This document shows, one piece after another, positions 32,344 to 41,533 of a DNA stretch of 64,000 nucleotides (positions within the stretch are counted from its first letter, which is position 1; every line of letters starts with the position of its first letter). The DNA lies in assembly GCF_003938655.1 (NCBI RefSeq), contig NZ_RJJT01000023.1, forward strand, positions 36,132-100,131. The letters are read 5' to 3'. The notes below the pieces were generated by a model, which was given only the letters and a program-made list of their open reading frames with translations, was not told the origin of the DNA and ran no database searches. A program made the translations under genes and the position numbers. Source of the stretch: Rhizobium pisi. GTDB lineage: Bacteria; Pseudomonadota; Alphaproteobacteria; Rhizobiales; Rhizobiaceae.

Positions 32344-33750
32344 ATGCTGCTGCTTCTTGGCTCGTTTCTGGTGCTGATGCTGGTCGGCGTGCCCGTCGCC
32401 ATTTCGATGGCCGTCGCATCCGTGCTTTACATCGTCCTCTACGGCGTCGCGCCCGACATCATCGTCGCCCAGCGCATGATCGCCGGCGTCGAAAGCTTCC
32501 CGCTGCTCGCCGTCCCCTTCTTCATCCTGGCGGGCAATCTGATGAATTCGGCTGGCGTCACCGGCCGTATCTATTCCTTCGCCGTGGCACTGGTCGGCTG
32601 GATGAAGGGCGGGCTTGCGCAGGTCAACATCATCGGCTCCGTCATCTTCTCCGGCATGTCCGGCACCGCGCTTGCCGACGCGGCCGGCATCGGCACGATC
32701 GAGATCAAGGCGATGAAGGATCACGGCTATCCGGTCGAGGCCGCCGTCGGCGTGACGGCGGCGTCCGCGACACTCGGACCGATCTTCCCGCCGTCGCTGC
32801 CTTTCGTGATCTACGGCATGATGGCGAACGTCTCGATCGGCGCTCTCTTCACGGCGGGCATCCTGCCCGGCGTCGTCATGACGCTGTTGATGATGATCAC
32901 CGTCGCGGCCTTTGCCTACGTGAAGCGCTGGGGTTCCGATGCGCCGTTCGACGTGAGACAGCTCCTGTCTGCGGGAATGGAAATCGTCGTCGTTCTCATG
33001 GTGCCGGCGGCAATCTATCTGCTGATGCAGGCGGGCGTATCGATGAACGCCGCGGCAGGCATCGCCCTTCTGGCACTTCTCGCCCTTGACTGGTATTTCC
33101 GCTTTTCCGCCGTCATGGCGCTGATGACGCCTGTCATTCTGATCGGCGGCATGACCATGGGCTGGTTCACGCCGACGGAGGCCGCCGTCGCCGCCGTCCT
33201 CTGGTCGCTGTTTCTCGGTCTCGTGCGCTATCGCACGATGACCTTCTCCACACTTGCCAAGGCAAGCTTCGATACGATCGAGACGACGGCATCCGTTCTC
33301 TTCATTGTCACCGCTGCATCGGTCTTCGCCTGGCTGCTGACGGTCAGCCAGGCGGCGCAACTGCTCTCCGATGCGATCCTGTCGATCACGGACAATAAAT
33401 GGGTTTTCCTGATCCTGGTGAACCTGCTGATGCTGTTCGTCGGCTGCTTCCTGGATACGATCGCGGCGATTACCATCCTGGTGCCGATCCTTCTGCCGAT
33501 CGTCGCGAGATTCGGGATCGACCCGGTCCAGTTCGGCCTCATCATGACGCTGAACCTGATGATCGGCCTGTTGCATCCGCCGCTCGGCATGGTGCTGTTC
33601 GTGCTGTCACGGGTGGCGAAACTCTCGGTCGAACGCACGACCATGGCGATCCTGCCCTGGCTGGTGCCGCTGTTCCTGGCGCTGATCCTGATCACCTTCG
33701 TGCCGTCCATATCGCTCTGGCTGCCGCAGCAGCTCGGGCTGTTGAGATAG
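32344..33750 (+). CDS. TRAP importer, large permease (DctM type)
   Basis: A 468-residue membrane protein with about twelve helices; the family markers GMSGTALADAAGIGTIEIKAM (about residues 105) and the conserved PPSLPFVIYG near 150 are present. It couples sodium movement to uptake. It is somewhat longer than the usual 425-440, mainly in a mid-region loop and helix (residues 195-270). Confidence 0.88.
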   Translation: MLLLLGSFLVLMLVGVPVAISMAVASVLYIVLYGVAPDIIVAQRMIAGVESFPLLAVPFFILAGNLMNSAGVTGRIYSFAVALVGWMKGGLAQVNIIGSVIFSGMSGTALADAAGIGTIEIKAMKDHGYPVEAAVGVTAASATLGPIFPPSLPFVIYGMMANVSIGALFTAGILPGVVMTLLMMITVAAFAYVKRWGSDAPFDVRQLLSAGMEIVVVLMVPAAIYLLMQAGVSMNAAAGIALLALLALDWYFRFSAVMALMTPVILIGGMTMGWFTPTEAAVAAVLWSLFLGLVRYRTMTFSTLAKASFDTIETTASVLFIVTAASVFAWLLTVSQAAQLLSDAILSITDNKWVFLILVNLLMLFVGCFLDTIAAITILVPILLPIVARFGIDPVQFGLIMTLNLMIGLLHPPLGMVLFVLSRVAKLSVERTTMAILPWLVPLFLALILITFVPSISLWLPQQLGLLR

Positions 33751-33756
33751 GAGATC

Positions 33757-34794
33757 ATGATGCAGACACGTCTGGCACGGCTTTACCAGAAGGGCGATCT
33801 CAGGGTCGAAGCCGACACCGTTCCGGCTCCCGGTCCAGGCGAGGTGCTTCTGAAAATGGCAGCCGCGGGCATCTGCGGCTCCGACCTGCATTATTATCAG
33901 GACGGCGGTTTCGGGCCGATCCGGGTTCGCGAGCCGATCATACCCGGCCACGAGGCCTCGGGGATCGTGAGCCAGGCGGGCGAAGGGGTCGATCTGAAAC
34001 CGGGCACGCTGGTGGCGGTCAATCCCAGCCAGCCCTGCGGTGCCTGCGAATATTGCCGGAAGGGGCTGCCGATCCATTGCCTCGACATGCGCTTCATGGG
34101 CAGCGCGATGCGCCTGCCGCATGAGCAGGGCATGTTCCGGGAGTGGCTGGTCGTGCCCGCGAAGCAATGCTTCGAAGCCGGGGCAGCGACAACGGCTGCG
34201 GAAGCCGCCTGCAGCGAGCCGCTGGCCGTCTGCCTGCATGCGGCATCGCGCGCGGGCGATATCGAAGGCAACCGCGTCCTCGTTACCGGCGCCGGCCCTA
34301 TCGGCTGCCTGATGGTTGCCGTCGCCCGTCATCGCGGCGCGGCCGAAATCGTCGTGACGGATCTCGCCGATGCGACGCTGGAGAGGGCCAAAGCGATGGG
34401 CGCCGGCCGCACGGTCAATGTCTCCCGGGATGCCGCGGCCCTTAGCGAATTCGAGGCAGGCAAGGGTTATTTCGATCTGGTCTTCGAATGCTCGGCCGCA
34501 GACCCAGCCATCCGCAGCGCGATCGCGGCCATTAGGCCACGCGGAACCATCGTGCAGGTCGGCGTCACGGGCGAGATCCCGGTCCCCCTCAACGCTATCG
34601 TCGGCAAGGAGCTTCATATCCACGGAACGCAGCGCTTCCACGAGGAATTTGCCACCGCCGTCGCGCTAATCGCGAGCCGGGAGATCGATGTGCGGCCGAT
34701 CATCAGCCACAGCCTGCCGCTGGAAGACGCCGATGCAGCCTTCAAACTCGCTGGCGACCGCACGACCGCCTGTAAGGTCCAGCTTACCTTTTAG
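33757..34794 (+). CDS. idnD: L-idonate 5-dehydrogenase (zinc alcohol dehydrogenase family)
   Basis: A 345-residue medium-chain dehydrogenase. The catalytic zinc site starts AGICGSDLHY (Cys at about 39) and GHEASG (His-Glu at about 65); the structural zinc Cys cluster is CGACEYCRKGLPIHC at about 95-109. The Rossmann motif GAGPIG is near residue 180. The segment HCLDMRFMGSAM is typical of L-idonate 5-dehydrogenases, which oxidise idonate to 5-ketogluconate. An ATG three bases later (33760) is an equally good start. It closes the TRAP operon. Confidence 0.85.
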   Translation: MMQTRLARLYQKGDLRVEADTVPAPGPGEVLLKMAAAGICGSDLHYYQDGGFGPIRVREPIIPGHEASGIVSQAGEGVDLKPGTLVAVNPSQPCGACEYCRKGLPIHCLDMRFMGSAMRLPHEQGMFREWLVVPAKQCFEAGAATTAAEAACSEPLAVCLHAASRAGDIEGNRVLVTGAGPIGCLMVAVARHRGAAEIVVTDLADATLERAKAMGAGRTVNVSRDAAALSEFEAGKGYFDLVFECSAADPAIRSAIAAIRPRGTIVQVGVTGEIPVPLNAIVGKELHIHGTQRFHEEFATAVALIASREIDVRPIISHSLPLEDADAAFKLAGDRTTACKVQLTF

Positions 34795-35024
34795 TCCCGC
34801 GGCGGGCTCGACCGCGAAGGGCGAAGGCTGCTCTTCCGAAAGCCCGGGGTCCGCTTCGCAGCCGAAGGGGCCGGAACCATCCTTGGTCGAGAAAATGCCC
34901 GCGCGCATCCGGCTGGCGGCGATCCCGTTCGCTCCATTCATCAAGCGTCAAGCAAGAAGATTCACATAAACGTAGCTGTTGTTGATTATCTCCATCGGCG
35001 TCTTGGTTGGCTCAGAGTTCTGCG

Positions 35025-36188
35025 ATGGATCTTGCTACGGTTCTTCTTCTCCATAAGTCGTCGTTCATCGTTGGCGCATTGTGTTTCTTTTATATGAGAT
35101 GGCGCTCTCGGGAGCCTGGCCTTGATCTTCTCGCGGTCGGTGATTGCCTTCTCGCCTTCGCCTCCACACTCGCTGGATTGGGCGAGCAGGGCTCTCTTCC
35201 CCGTGAAATCTGGACCTTCGGGAGCTTTTCCGTCGGCGTGACCGGCTACGCGCTGATGGCTGTCGGGATCATCCGGTTAAGCGGACGCCGACGCAAGTTT
35301 TCGGACTGGCTGCTGGTAACGGCCGCGCTGGCCTTGTCCGTTCTCGTCGGCGTTACACATTGGTATCTCGACAATCAAATGCGGGCCGCGATATTCAACG
35401 CAAACTCTTCGGTCTTCCTCGCCCTCTCTTCCGCCGCCATCCTGGTGGGTTTTCTCCGTGACCGGCTGCCCGGAAGAATCGGTCTTGCCGCATCTCTTAT
35501 GGCCGCGATGACGTTCTCGGCATTGGTCGTCCTTGGGGTGGTTTTTCCAGAATATGGTCCGATCGCCCCGCGAAACGCCTTCTTCATGCTCATCATCTGC
35601 CACTTCTCGGTCGCGCTGTTCGTGGTGGTTCTCGTGCAGGAAAGGGCTGAGGCCAAGCTAAGCCGTCTTGCAAATACCGACGCCCTGACGGGCATTCCCA
35701 ACCGCCAGAATTTCCTTGCCTCCCTCCCGCACCAACTGAAGCACGGCGACGGCTTCATCATGATCGACATCGATCACTTCAAGTCGGTCAACGACCGGCA
35801 TGGCCACGAGGTCGGTGATGCCGTCCTTGTCGGCGTCGCGCAAACCATCGCCGCCGCCGCTGGAGGAAAGCTGTTGCTCGGCCGCCTCGGCGGGGAAGAG
35901 TTCGCCTTGTTCCTACGCGACCAAACGGAAGAAACTCTGTTTGCGGCGGCCGACGACGTCAGGCGAAAGATCAAGGCCCTGGCCTTTGTCGTTGACGCCG
36001 GGACCGTGAGGCCGACCGCAAGCGCAGGCGTTGCCCTCTGGAGCGACGAATGCGACGCGACGAGGCTGCGTGATCGCGCAGACCAAGCCCTCTACCGGGC
36101 AAAGCGCGGCGGGCGTGACAGGGTCGAGATGTACGCTGCCCCGGCGGCGGCGCCTCTTCCAAGCGTCGCTGCCGTCGTGGCATTTTGA
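35025..36188 (+). CDS. diguanylate cyclase (GGDEF), membrane-bound
   Basis: A 387-residue protein with six or so membrane segments (about 1-200) followed by a GGDEF domain (about 210-370). The active-site loop is GRLGGEEFALFL at about 290, and the MIDIDHFKSVND motif is intact, so it should make cyclic di-GMP. The ATG at 35025 lacks a clear ribosome binding site; a TTG at 35007 is an option. It faces a second GGDEF gene tail to tail. Confidence 0.85.
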   Translation: MDLATVLLLHKSSFIVGALCFFYMRWRSREPGLDLLAVGDCLLAFASTLAGLGEQGSLPREIWTFGSFSVGVTGYALMAVGIIRLSGRRRKFSDWLLVTAALALSVLVGVTHWYLDNQMRAAIFNANSSVFLALSSAAILVGFLRDRLPGRIGLAASLMAAMTFSALVVLGVVFPEYGPIAPRNAFFMLIICHFSVALFVVVLVQERAEAKLSRLANTDALTGIPNRQNFLASLPHQLKHGDGFIMIDIDHFKSVNDRHGHEVGDAVLVGVAQTIAAAAGGKLLLGRLGGEEFALFLRDQTEETLFAAADDVRRKIKALAFVVDAGTVRPTASAGVALWSDECDATRLRDRADQALYRAKRGGRDRVEMYAAPAAAPLPSVAAVVAF

Positions 36189-36225
36189 ACGATCCGGTCA
36201 GAGATGCATTTTTGCGCGACACGCT

Positions 36226-37521
36226 TCAGCGTCGCGCGGCGATCTGTTCGGCGGTCCTCTGCGGCCGGCGAAAGATGGAGACCTGATTGCGTCCCGCCTG
36301 CTTGGCGCGATAAAGCGCCATGTCGGCCTCGTGCTGGAGATTATCAAGCGAAACCCCGGGATCGCGAGCCGATTTCACCGCCACTCCGACGCTGAGCGTC
36401 ACCGAAGGACCCACGGCGGAAGAGGGGTTTGGAAGGGCGGCGGCTTCCACGCTCTCGCGGATGCGCTTTGCGATCGCCACGGCCTCTTCTTCTTCGACGC
36501 CTGGAAGCACGATCAGGAATTCCTCGCCGCCGTGGCGTGAGACGAGGTCGCAATCGGCGCGCACGCTGCTCTGGATGATGCCGGCCACCTTGACGAGGCA
36601 GCGGTCGCCTTCGCTGTGGCCGAGACTGTCGTTCAGTGCCTTGAAGTGGTCGACGTCGCACATGAGCATGGCAGCGACGACGCCGGCGTCACCTTTGCTC
36701 CGCCAGAGTTCCTCCAGCGTCTCCATCATCCAGCGTCGGTTGGCAATGCCCGTCAGGGGATCGGTTCTCGCCAGCCGCTCCAGCCGGGCGTTGGCATCGG
36801 CAAGTTCCGCGACGCGGCGCTGGTCCCTGCAGTCGAGGAGAAATGTCTTCTGCGCCAGGATGTTCATCGTCCGCCGGGCAACCACGGTCGCGATGATGCC
36901 GCAGGAAAAGAACAGGGTTCCGGCAATGACACTGCCCGCTTCCACGAGCGGGTTGAACCACTGAAGGATAAAATAGAGGCAGAGGGCATAACAGGCGATC
37001 GCGATCGTCCAGGCCAGCGGCACGCTGAAGATGGTGATCGCGCTCGTTGCGACGAACAGCATGATGGTCAGATGCCGCTCGTAGAATTCGCCGCCGGCAA
37101 AGACGCCAACGAGCGCGACCGACAGAAGAATGAGGCACATGCCCCCGAGAAGCGATGCACGCTGAACCGCGGCCGGACACGGCTTGCGCCAGAGGAGCGC
37201 CGTTAAAATTGCCGCCGGCGGCAAAAGGCAGGCGGGGGCGACCATGGCGAGCGCCACGTCATGGGGAAGCAGGATCGCGTTCAGCGCCAGCGTCAGAACA
37301 TCAACGAATGCCACCCAGGTCAGCCAGGAGCGAATGATTTTCGAAGTCTGCCGCCATACCCGTTCGTCGAACCGGCGGCGCAGTTCGCCCGTGAGGTGGA
37401 TATCGCGGGTTCGGCCCGATAGAAGACGTTCGACCTCCGCCGCCATCGCGCTCGTCAGCGGCCGCGGCGAAGACGGCCCGGCCGCGGAATTCTCGGGGGA
37501 AACACTTCTGGCATCGTTCAT
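36226..37521 (-). CDS. diguanylate cyclase (GGDEF), membrane-bound
   Basis: A 431-residue protein: soluble N-terminus (about 1-75), membrane segments (about 80-225), and a GGDEF domain (about 255-410). The active-site loop RHGGEEFLIVL and the metal Asp in LMCDVDHFKALND are intact, so it should make cyclic di-GMP. The start at 37521 is preferred to 37557 as the better-positioned ATG. It is convergent with the GGDEF gene on the plus strand, so the two are likely separate units. Confidence 0.85.
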   Translation of the reverse strand: MNDARSVSPENSAAGPSSPRPLTSAMAAEVERLLSGRTRDIHLTGELRRRFDERVWRQTSKIIRSWLTWVAFVDVLTLALNAILLPHDVALAMVAPACLLPPAAILTALLWRKPCPAAVQRASLLGGMCLILLSVALVGVFAGGEFYERHLTIMLFVATSAITIFSVPLAWTIAIACYALCLYFILQWFNPLVEAGSVIAGTLFFSCGIIATVVARRTMNILAQKTFLLDCRDQRRVAELADANARLERLARTDPLTGIANRRWMMETLEELWRSKGDAGVVAAMLMCDVDHFKALNDSLGHSEGDRCLVKVAGIIQSSVRADCDLVSRHGGEEFLIVLPGVEEEEAVAIAKRIRESVEAAALPNPSSAVGPSVTLSVGVAVKSARDPGVSLDNLQHEADMALYRAKQAGRNQVSIFRRPQRTAEQIAARR

Positions 37522-37719
37522 CCCTGAATTATCTAGCCGCAATCCGGAGGTCGGCAAGGCTCAAGCGCAAACGCCCTGCCGAAGTGGTTAGCTTCCCGTT
37601 CCCTCCGGCCAGGCGCATGTCCGAATTCGCACATTCCGACATTTGCTGGGCAAGATTGCGGAGCTGGTCTGGGCGAGGTCGTCTCGATCATGCTACCAAC
37701 CCTTGTGAGGGGTGATGGG

Positions 37720-39357
37720 ATGAGACTCAAGCTTGTTGCAGTTGCGGTCGCGGCGCTGGCGCCTGTTGTGGCGATGCTCGCATATAACGAGGTCGCGCTC
37801 CGCCACCAGCGCAACGAGGAAGTGCGCGCATCCGCCGCCCAGGCGGCGCGCCAGGCATCGTCGGAAGTCGAAAGGATCGTGGAGGGCCTGCATGGCCTTC
37901 TCGTTTCCGTCGCCGCCATGCCTTCCGTCCGGCACCTCGACGTCGGCACCTGCAACGAGGCCCTCAAATCGGTTGCCGAAAGCATTCCGAACATCAGCAC
38001 CATCTTCGTCGTCGGGCTCGACGGGCGGCCGGTCTGCGGCAGCACGGCGTTTCCCGAGGGCGTGCGGTTCTCCGATCGCGACTATTTCCAGCAGATCCTG
38101 AACAGCAAGGATTTCACCGTCGGTACCTATACGCAAAGCCGTCTTTCCGACAGGCACGTGCTGCCGCTCGCAATGCCCTTGATGGAAGGCGACATCCTCA
38201 AGGCTGTCATAGTCAGCGGCATCCGGATGGACTGGCTGCAGAACCGCATCACCGAGCGCGGCGTCGCTCCCGGCAATGCGGTGACGATCGCCGACGGCAA
38301 GGGAACCATCGTCGCGCGCGCGCCCCTTCCGGAGCAGTTCGTCGGTACCGTGATACCCGACGAATACCAGCATCTGATCCATGCCGAGCAACCCGACGTC
38401 ATCGAGCTCACCAGCCAGGACGGAACCACGCGCATCGTCGCCTATCGCCCGATCGCGCTGCCATCCAGCCCTCTCTTCGTCAGCGCCGGCTTCTCCAAAC
38501 CGGAGGCCTTCGCGCCGATCGAGCGGGCGACGCTGATGAACACGCTCGCCATCATCGGCGGCGCGCTATTTTCGCTCACCGCCGCGATCTTCATCGGCAA
38601 CCGCTTCATCCTCGTGCCGATCTGGCGGATCGCCGACGTGATGGAGAAGTGGCGTGGCGGCCAGACGGCGGCCAGAACCGGCATGACGGGATCGGACGAG
38701 CTGGAAGTCGTCGGCGCCACCTTCGACCGGCTGCTCGACGAACTCGAGGAGCGCAGACGCCGGAATGAGGAGGTCGAGGAAGAGCGGATCCTTCTCGTCC
38801 GCGAACTGGCGCACCGGGTCAAGAACGGCTTTACCTTAGTCCAGGCAATCGCCCGGCAGACCTTCTCGCGCTCCGATCCCGAGCGGTACAATTCCTTCGC
38901 CGAAAGGCTCGCGGCGCTCGCGGGCACTTATGATCTCATTCTTTCCCGGGAAGGATCGGCCTCACCGGTCCGGGATGTCGTCTCCGCCGCCTTACGGGCG
39001 CATGTCGCCTCCGAAGCCGAACACATTCGTCTCGATGGACCGGACGTGGTTCTGCCCGCCGACACCGCCCTGCCGCTTTCGCTGGTGATCCACGAACTGG
39101 CGACCAACGCGACGAAGTATGGAAGCCTCGGAAGCGAGAACGGAACTGTTGCCATCGAGTGGAGGCACGATGACGGCCGCGTCTTCCTCCTATGGACCGA
39201 ATCCGGCGGGCCGCCGGTGTCGAAACCGACGAAGCGGGGCTTCGGCTCCGTGCTCATAGAGCGCGCCTTCCCGGCAAAGGCGCAGGCACGATCCCACTCG
39301 GACTACAGGCCCGAAGGTCTCGTCTTCGAACTCGTCTTTTCGATCGGGGTGTCCTGA
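37720..39357 (+). CDS. HWE family sensor histidine kinase
   Basis: A 545-residue sensor. A helix near the N-terminus (LVAVAVAALAPVVAMLAY) and one near 290 (TLAIIGGALFSLTAAIFIG) flank a periplasmic Cache-type domain. A HAMP-like linker follows, then the kinase core: phospho-acceptor His in ELAHRVKNGF at about 365, VIHELATNATKYG, and the WTESGGPP and FGSVLIERAF motifs of the HWE group. The start at 37720 (AGGGG upstream) is preferred to 37690. No response regulator is adjacent, so the partner is unknown. Confidence 0.85.
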   Translation: MRLKLVAVAVAALAPVVAMLAYNEVALRHQRNEEVRASAAQAARQASSEVERIVEGLHGLLVSVAAMPSVRHLDVGTCNEALKSVAESIPNISTIFVVGLDGRPVCGSTAFPEGVRFSDRDYFQQILNSKDFTVGTYTQSRLSDRHVLPLAMPLMEGDILKAVIVSGIRMDWLQNRITERGVAPGNAVTIADGKGTIVARAPLPEQFVGTVIPDEYQHLIHAEQPDVIELTSQDGTTRIVAYRPIALPSSPLFVSAGFSKPEAFAPIERATLMNTLAIIGGALFSLTAAIFIGNRFILVPIWRIADVMEKWRGGQTAARTGMTGSDELEVVGATFDRLLDELEERRRRNEEVEEERILLVRELAHRVKNGFTLVQAIARQTFSRSDPERYNSFAERLAALAGTYDLILSREGSASPVRDVVSAALRAHVASEAEHIRLDGPDVVLPADTALPLSLVIHELATNATKYGSLGSENGTVAIEWRHDDGRVFLLWTESGGPPVSKPTKRGFGSVLIERAFPAKAQARSHSDYRPEGLVFELVFSIGVS

Positions 39358-39365
39358 GCCGAGGC

Positions 39366-39472
39366 TCTAAAGCGCGTCGCGTCAAACCGGATTCATGCGA
39401 CGCGCTTTAAGTCTTTGATTTATGGATGTCGTTATCCCAAAACCGCTGCGCACTTTTGGGCGACATGCATTA
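39366..39472. repeat. two-hairpin intergenic element, copy A
   Basis: A 107-base element made of two inverted repeats. The first has arms AAAGCGCGTCGC and GCGACGCGCTTT; the second has outer ATGTCG and CGACAT and inner CCCAAAA and TTTTGGG arms. It is the same element as the copy at 55023, with the inner arm changed in both halves. It lies between the HWE kinase and a deaminase gene. Confidence 0.8.
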
Positions 39473-39943
39473 AGCCTTGCCCAGATGCTTCGGCCAGAAT
39501 TCCTGATGTATTTCGGCCGCTTCGTCTTCGAGGTTCGTCGGACCAACCACGGTGACGACACGCGCGCCGGTCTGCAATACCGCCCGGCTCGGCACGTTCA
39601 ATCCGATCCCGGCAATCTCGCCAAGCCGCGTTTCGGAGCAGGCAAACACCATACGTCCGATGCCCGACCAGTAAATCGCCCCGGAGCACATCGCGCACGG
39701 CTCCGTGCTGGTGTAGAGCGTGCAGTCGGCAAGATATGCAGTGTCGTAATGCTGCGCCGCCAGTTTAACCAGGTTCATCTCGGCGTGGTTCGTCATATCG
39801 TGGCCGGTGAAGACGCTGTTTTCGGCGCGCAGGATGACTTCGCCGTCCTTCACCAGCACAGAGCCAAACGGCTCGTCGCCGCGTTCCATCGCGGATTTCG
39901 AGAGCGCTATCGCCTCGCGTAAAAACGGCTCGTGATTTTCCAT
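39470..39943 (-). CDS. nucleoside/base deaminase (CMP/dCMP deaminase fold)
   Basis: A 157-residue zinc-dependent deaminase. The zinc-binding His and catalytic Glu are in NHAEMN at about residue 54, and the two Cys in PCAMC at about 85. The fold is that of cytidine and tRNA adenosine deaminases; the presence of NHAEMN and EPCAMCSGAIYW suggests a guanine- or adenosine-type base deaminase, but this is not decided. GGGGAGACTCTG precedes the ATG at 39943. An NTF2-like gene starts upstream on the same strand with a 14-base gap. Confidence 0.82.
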   Translation of the reverse strand: MENHEPFLREAIALSKSAMERGDEPFGSVLVKDGEVILRAENSVFTGHDMTNHAEMNLVKLAAQHYDTAYLADCTLYTSTEPCAMCSGAIYWSGIGRMVFACSETRLGEIAGIGLNVPSRAVLQTGARVVTVVGPTNLEDEAAEIHQEFWPKHLGKA

Positions 39944-39957
39944 CAGAGTCTCCCCAG

Positions 39958-40377
39958 CTAGAGCGGCATGATCTTGTCTTGAATCGGAGAGATTTCCAAG
40001 GGACTGCAAACAGGCGTGAGGTGGGTCAGTACGCACCGCCACCTGTTACCCTCCCGGTGATAGACGTCTGTGATCCATTCGTCGGCTGATATCGGTTCGC
40101 CACGGAACATGCCGGTGTTCTGCCCGCGACCGATAACCGTGGCGACATTGCCGAGCAGACGGATGTGATGCGTCGTCTTGGTCATCGTGTCATGGCTGAG
40201 GACGCCTGATCCGATCGCCGAAAGAATAGCCTGTGCAGGGATTGGGCCACGCTCAGGCGTCACCAGCACCCAATCCTCAGTGATGCAGGCGGCGATCCGG
40301 GTGGGATCGTTGGAAACCATCGCCGCGTTGAAGGCGCGCTCAGCCTCTTCGAGCGCTTCAAGGGCTGCGGCACTCAT
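39958..40377 (-). CDS. NTF2-like (SnoaL) protein
   Basis: A 139-residue NTF2-like protein with the alpha-beta barrel pattern typical of SnoaL/DUF4440 proteins (AFNAAMVSNDPTRIAACI, EDWVLVTP, NRWRCVLTHLTPV). These are small enzymes or binding proteins of unknown substrate. It overlaps the VOC gene by four bases (40374-40377), so the two are translated together. Confidence 0.78.
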   Translation of the reverse strand: MSAAALEALEEAERAFNAAMVSNDPTRIAACITEDWVLVTPERGPIPAQAILSAIGSGVLSHDTMTKTTHHIRLLGNVATVIGRGQNTGMFRGEPISADEWITDVYHREGNRWRCVLTHLTPVCSPLEISPIQDKIMPL

Positions 40378-40823
40378 GCCGACATGTCCTCGTTCCAGCG
40401 GCGTTGCATCTCCTCAGGTGTGACCTGCTCGATGGTTTGCGACAACATCCAGCGATGACCGAAGGGATCAAGCACCTGCGCCACCCGCTCGCCAAAACTC
40501 TGGTCGGTCGCCGGGCGCAACATCGTCGCCCCGGCCGACAGTGCCTGCGCCAGTGCTGCGTCGGTCGACACGGTATCCATGTGGAAGGTCACCGGCGAGC
40601 CTCCGATCGCATCGGGAGACAGGGCGCCGAAGTCTGGATATTCGTCTGCCAGCATCATCAGCGTCTCTCCGAAACGCAGCTCGGCATGGCCGATCCGCCC
40701 GTCCGAGGGATCGGTCATGCGGAAGACTTCCGTGGCGCCGAAAGCCTCCTTGTAGAAGTCGATGGCCCGGGCCGCATCCTTGACGATGAAGTAGGCGCTC
40801 ACTTTTCGGGCAAAACTCGGCAT
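40374..40823 (-). CDS. VOC family protein (PhnB/glyoxalase-like)
   Basis: A 149-residue protein of the vicinal oxygen chelate fold, PhnB-like: VSAYFIVKDAARAIDFYKEAFGATEVFRM, with the C-terminal DPFGHRWML. The metal ligands are only partly visible. The ATG at 40823 follows AAGGAGGATCATCC. Divergent from the TetR regulator, which probably controls this three-gene set. Confidence 0.82.
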   Translation of the reverse strand: MPSFARKVSAYFIVKDAARAIDFYKEAFGATEVFRMTDPSDGRIGHAELRFGETLMMLADEYPDFGALSPDAIGGSPVTFHMDTVSTDAALAQALSAGATMLRPATDQSFGERVAQVLDPFGHRWMLSQTIEQVTPEEMQRRWNEDMSA

Positions 40824-40857
40824 GGATGATCCTCCTTGACTGGGTCTTTTATTAACG

Positions 40858-40870
40858 TTACGTATCGTAA
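40858..40870. promoter_or_regulatory. TetR-type operator
   Basis: TTACG (40858-40862), TAT, CGTAA (40866-40870) form a dyad in the 51-base gap between the divergent VOC and TetR genes, overlapping the probable promoters of both. Confidence 0.5.
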
Positions 40871-40874
40871 AGAT

Positions 40875-41477
40875 ATGAGTCAAGAGACTAACGCAACACC
40901 TGGGAAAAGAGGGCGGCCGCCAAGCGCTGCAGCGCAGAAGCGTGCCTTGGAGGCCGCCCATGAAATCCTGATGGCTGAAGGTTTTGGTCGCATGACGATC
41001 GAAGCCGTGGCGGCGCGGTCCGGTGTCGGCAAGCCGACGATCTACCGCTCCTGGGCCAACGCGCAGGAACTGGCGATGGCCGCTCTTCTGGTCAACCGGC
41101 TACCGGAAGCAGACGTGGGAGGGTGCACGGCGCAGGCGGCTCTCGGCGCGCAGATGAGAGGACTGGTAACTGCCTTTGCGAGCACACGTGGGCGGCAGAT
41201 CACCATGGCACTCGCGGCGGCCGACCCGGAAAGCGAATTCACCAAGGCCTTCCGCAATCGGGTGATCCTGTCGAGCCGCAACGCGGGTCGTATCATCTTG
41301 GAGGAGGCTCTCGCTCGTGGAGAGATCGTTGCGCCGCCTGATATGGACGCGCTGCTCGACATGATCTACGGACCGGTCTTCTTCCGGCTGCTGGTCGGCC
41401 ATTGCCCGGTCTCGCCTGAATTCGGCGATGCGATCGTCAGGACCGCGTTGCGGGCCGTTGCACTGTCGGGTGCGTGA
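40875..41477 (+). CDS. TetR family regulator
   Basis: A 200-residue TetR regulator. The helix-turn-helix (MTIEAVAARSGVGKPTIYRSWA) is at about residues 40-61. The rest is the all-helical ligand domain. The start at 40875 is four bases after the operator dyad; no strong ribosome binding site, so the mRNA may be leaderless. It is divergent from the VOC/NTF2/deaminase genes and is likely their repressor. Confidence 0.85.
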   Translation: MSQETNATPGKRGRPPSAAAQKRALEAAHEILMAEGFGRMTIEAVAARSGVGKPTIYRSWANAQELAMAALLVNRLPEADVGGCTAQAALGAQMRGLVTAFASTRGRQITMALAAADPESEFTKAFRNRVILSSRNAGRIILEEALARGEIVAPPDMDALLDMIYGPVFFRLLVGHCPVSPEFGDAIVRTALRAVALSGA

Positions 41478-41533
41478 GACCCTCACGTTGCTACGGGCGA
41501 AGCTTCTGCGTTGCCATGAAAGGCTGAAGACCT

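Noticed and set aside
32269..33576. 435-codon minus-strand frame opposite the TRAP large permease
   Set aside because: Very rich in Arg/His/Asp/Gln, the mirror of hydrophobic codons; shadow frame.
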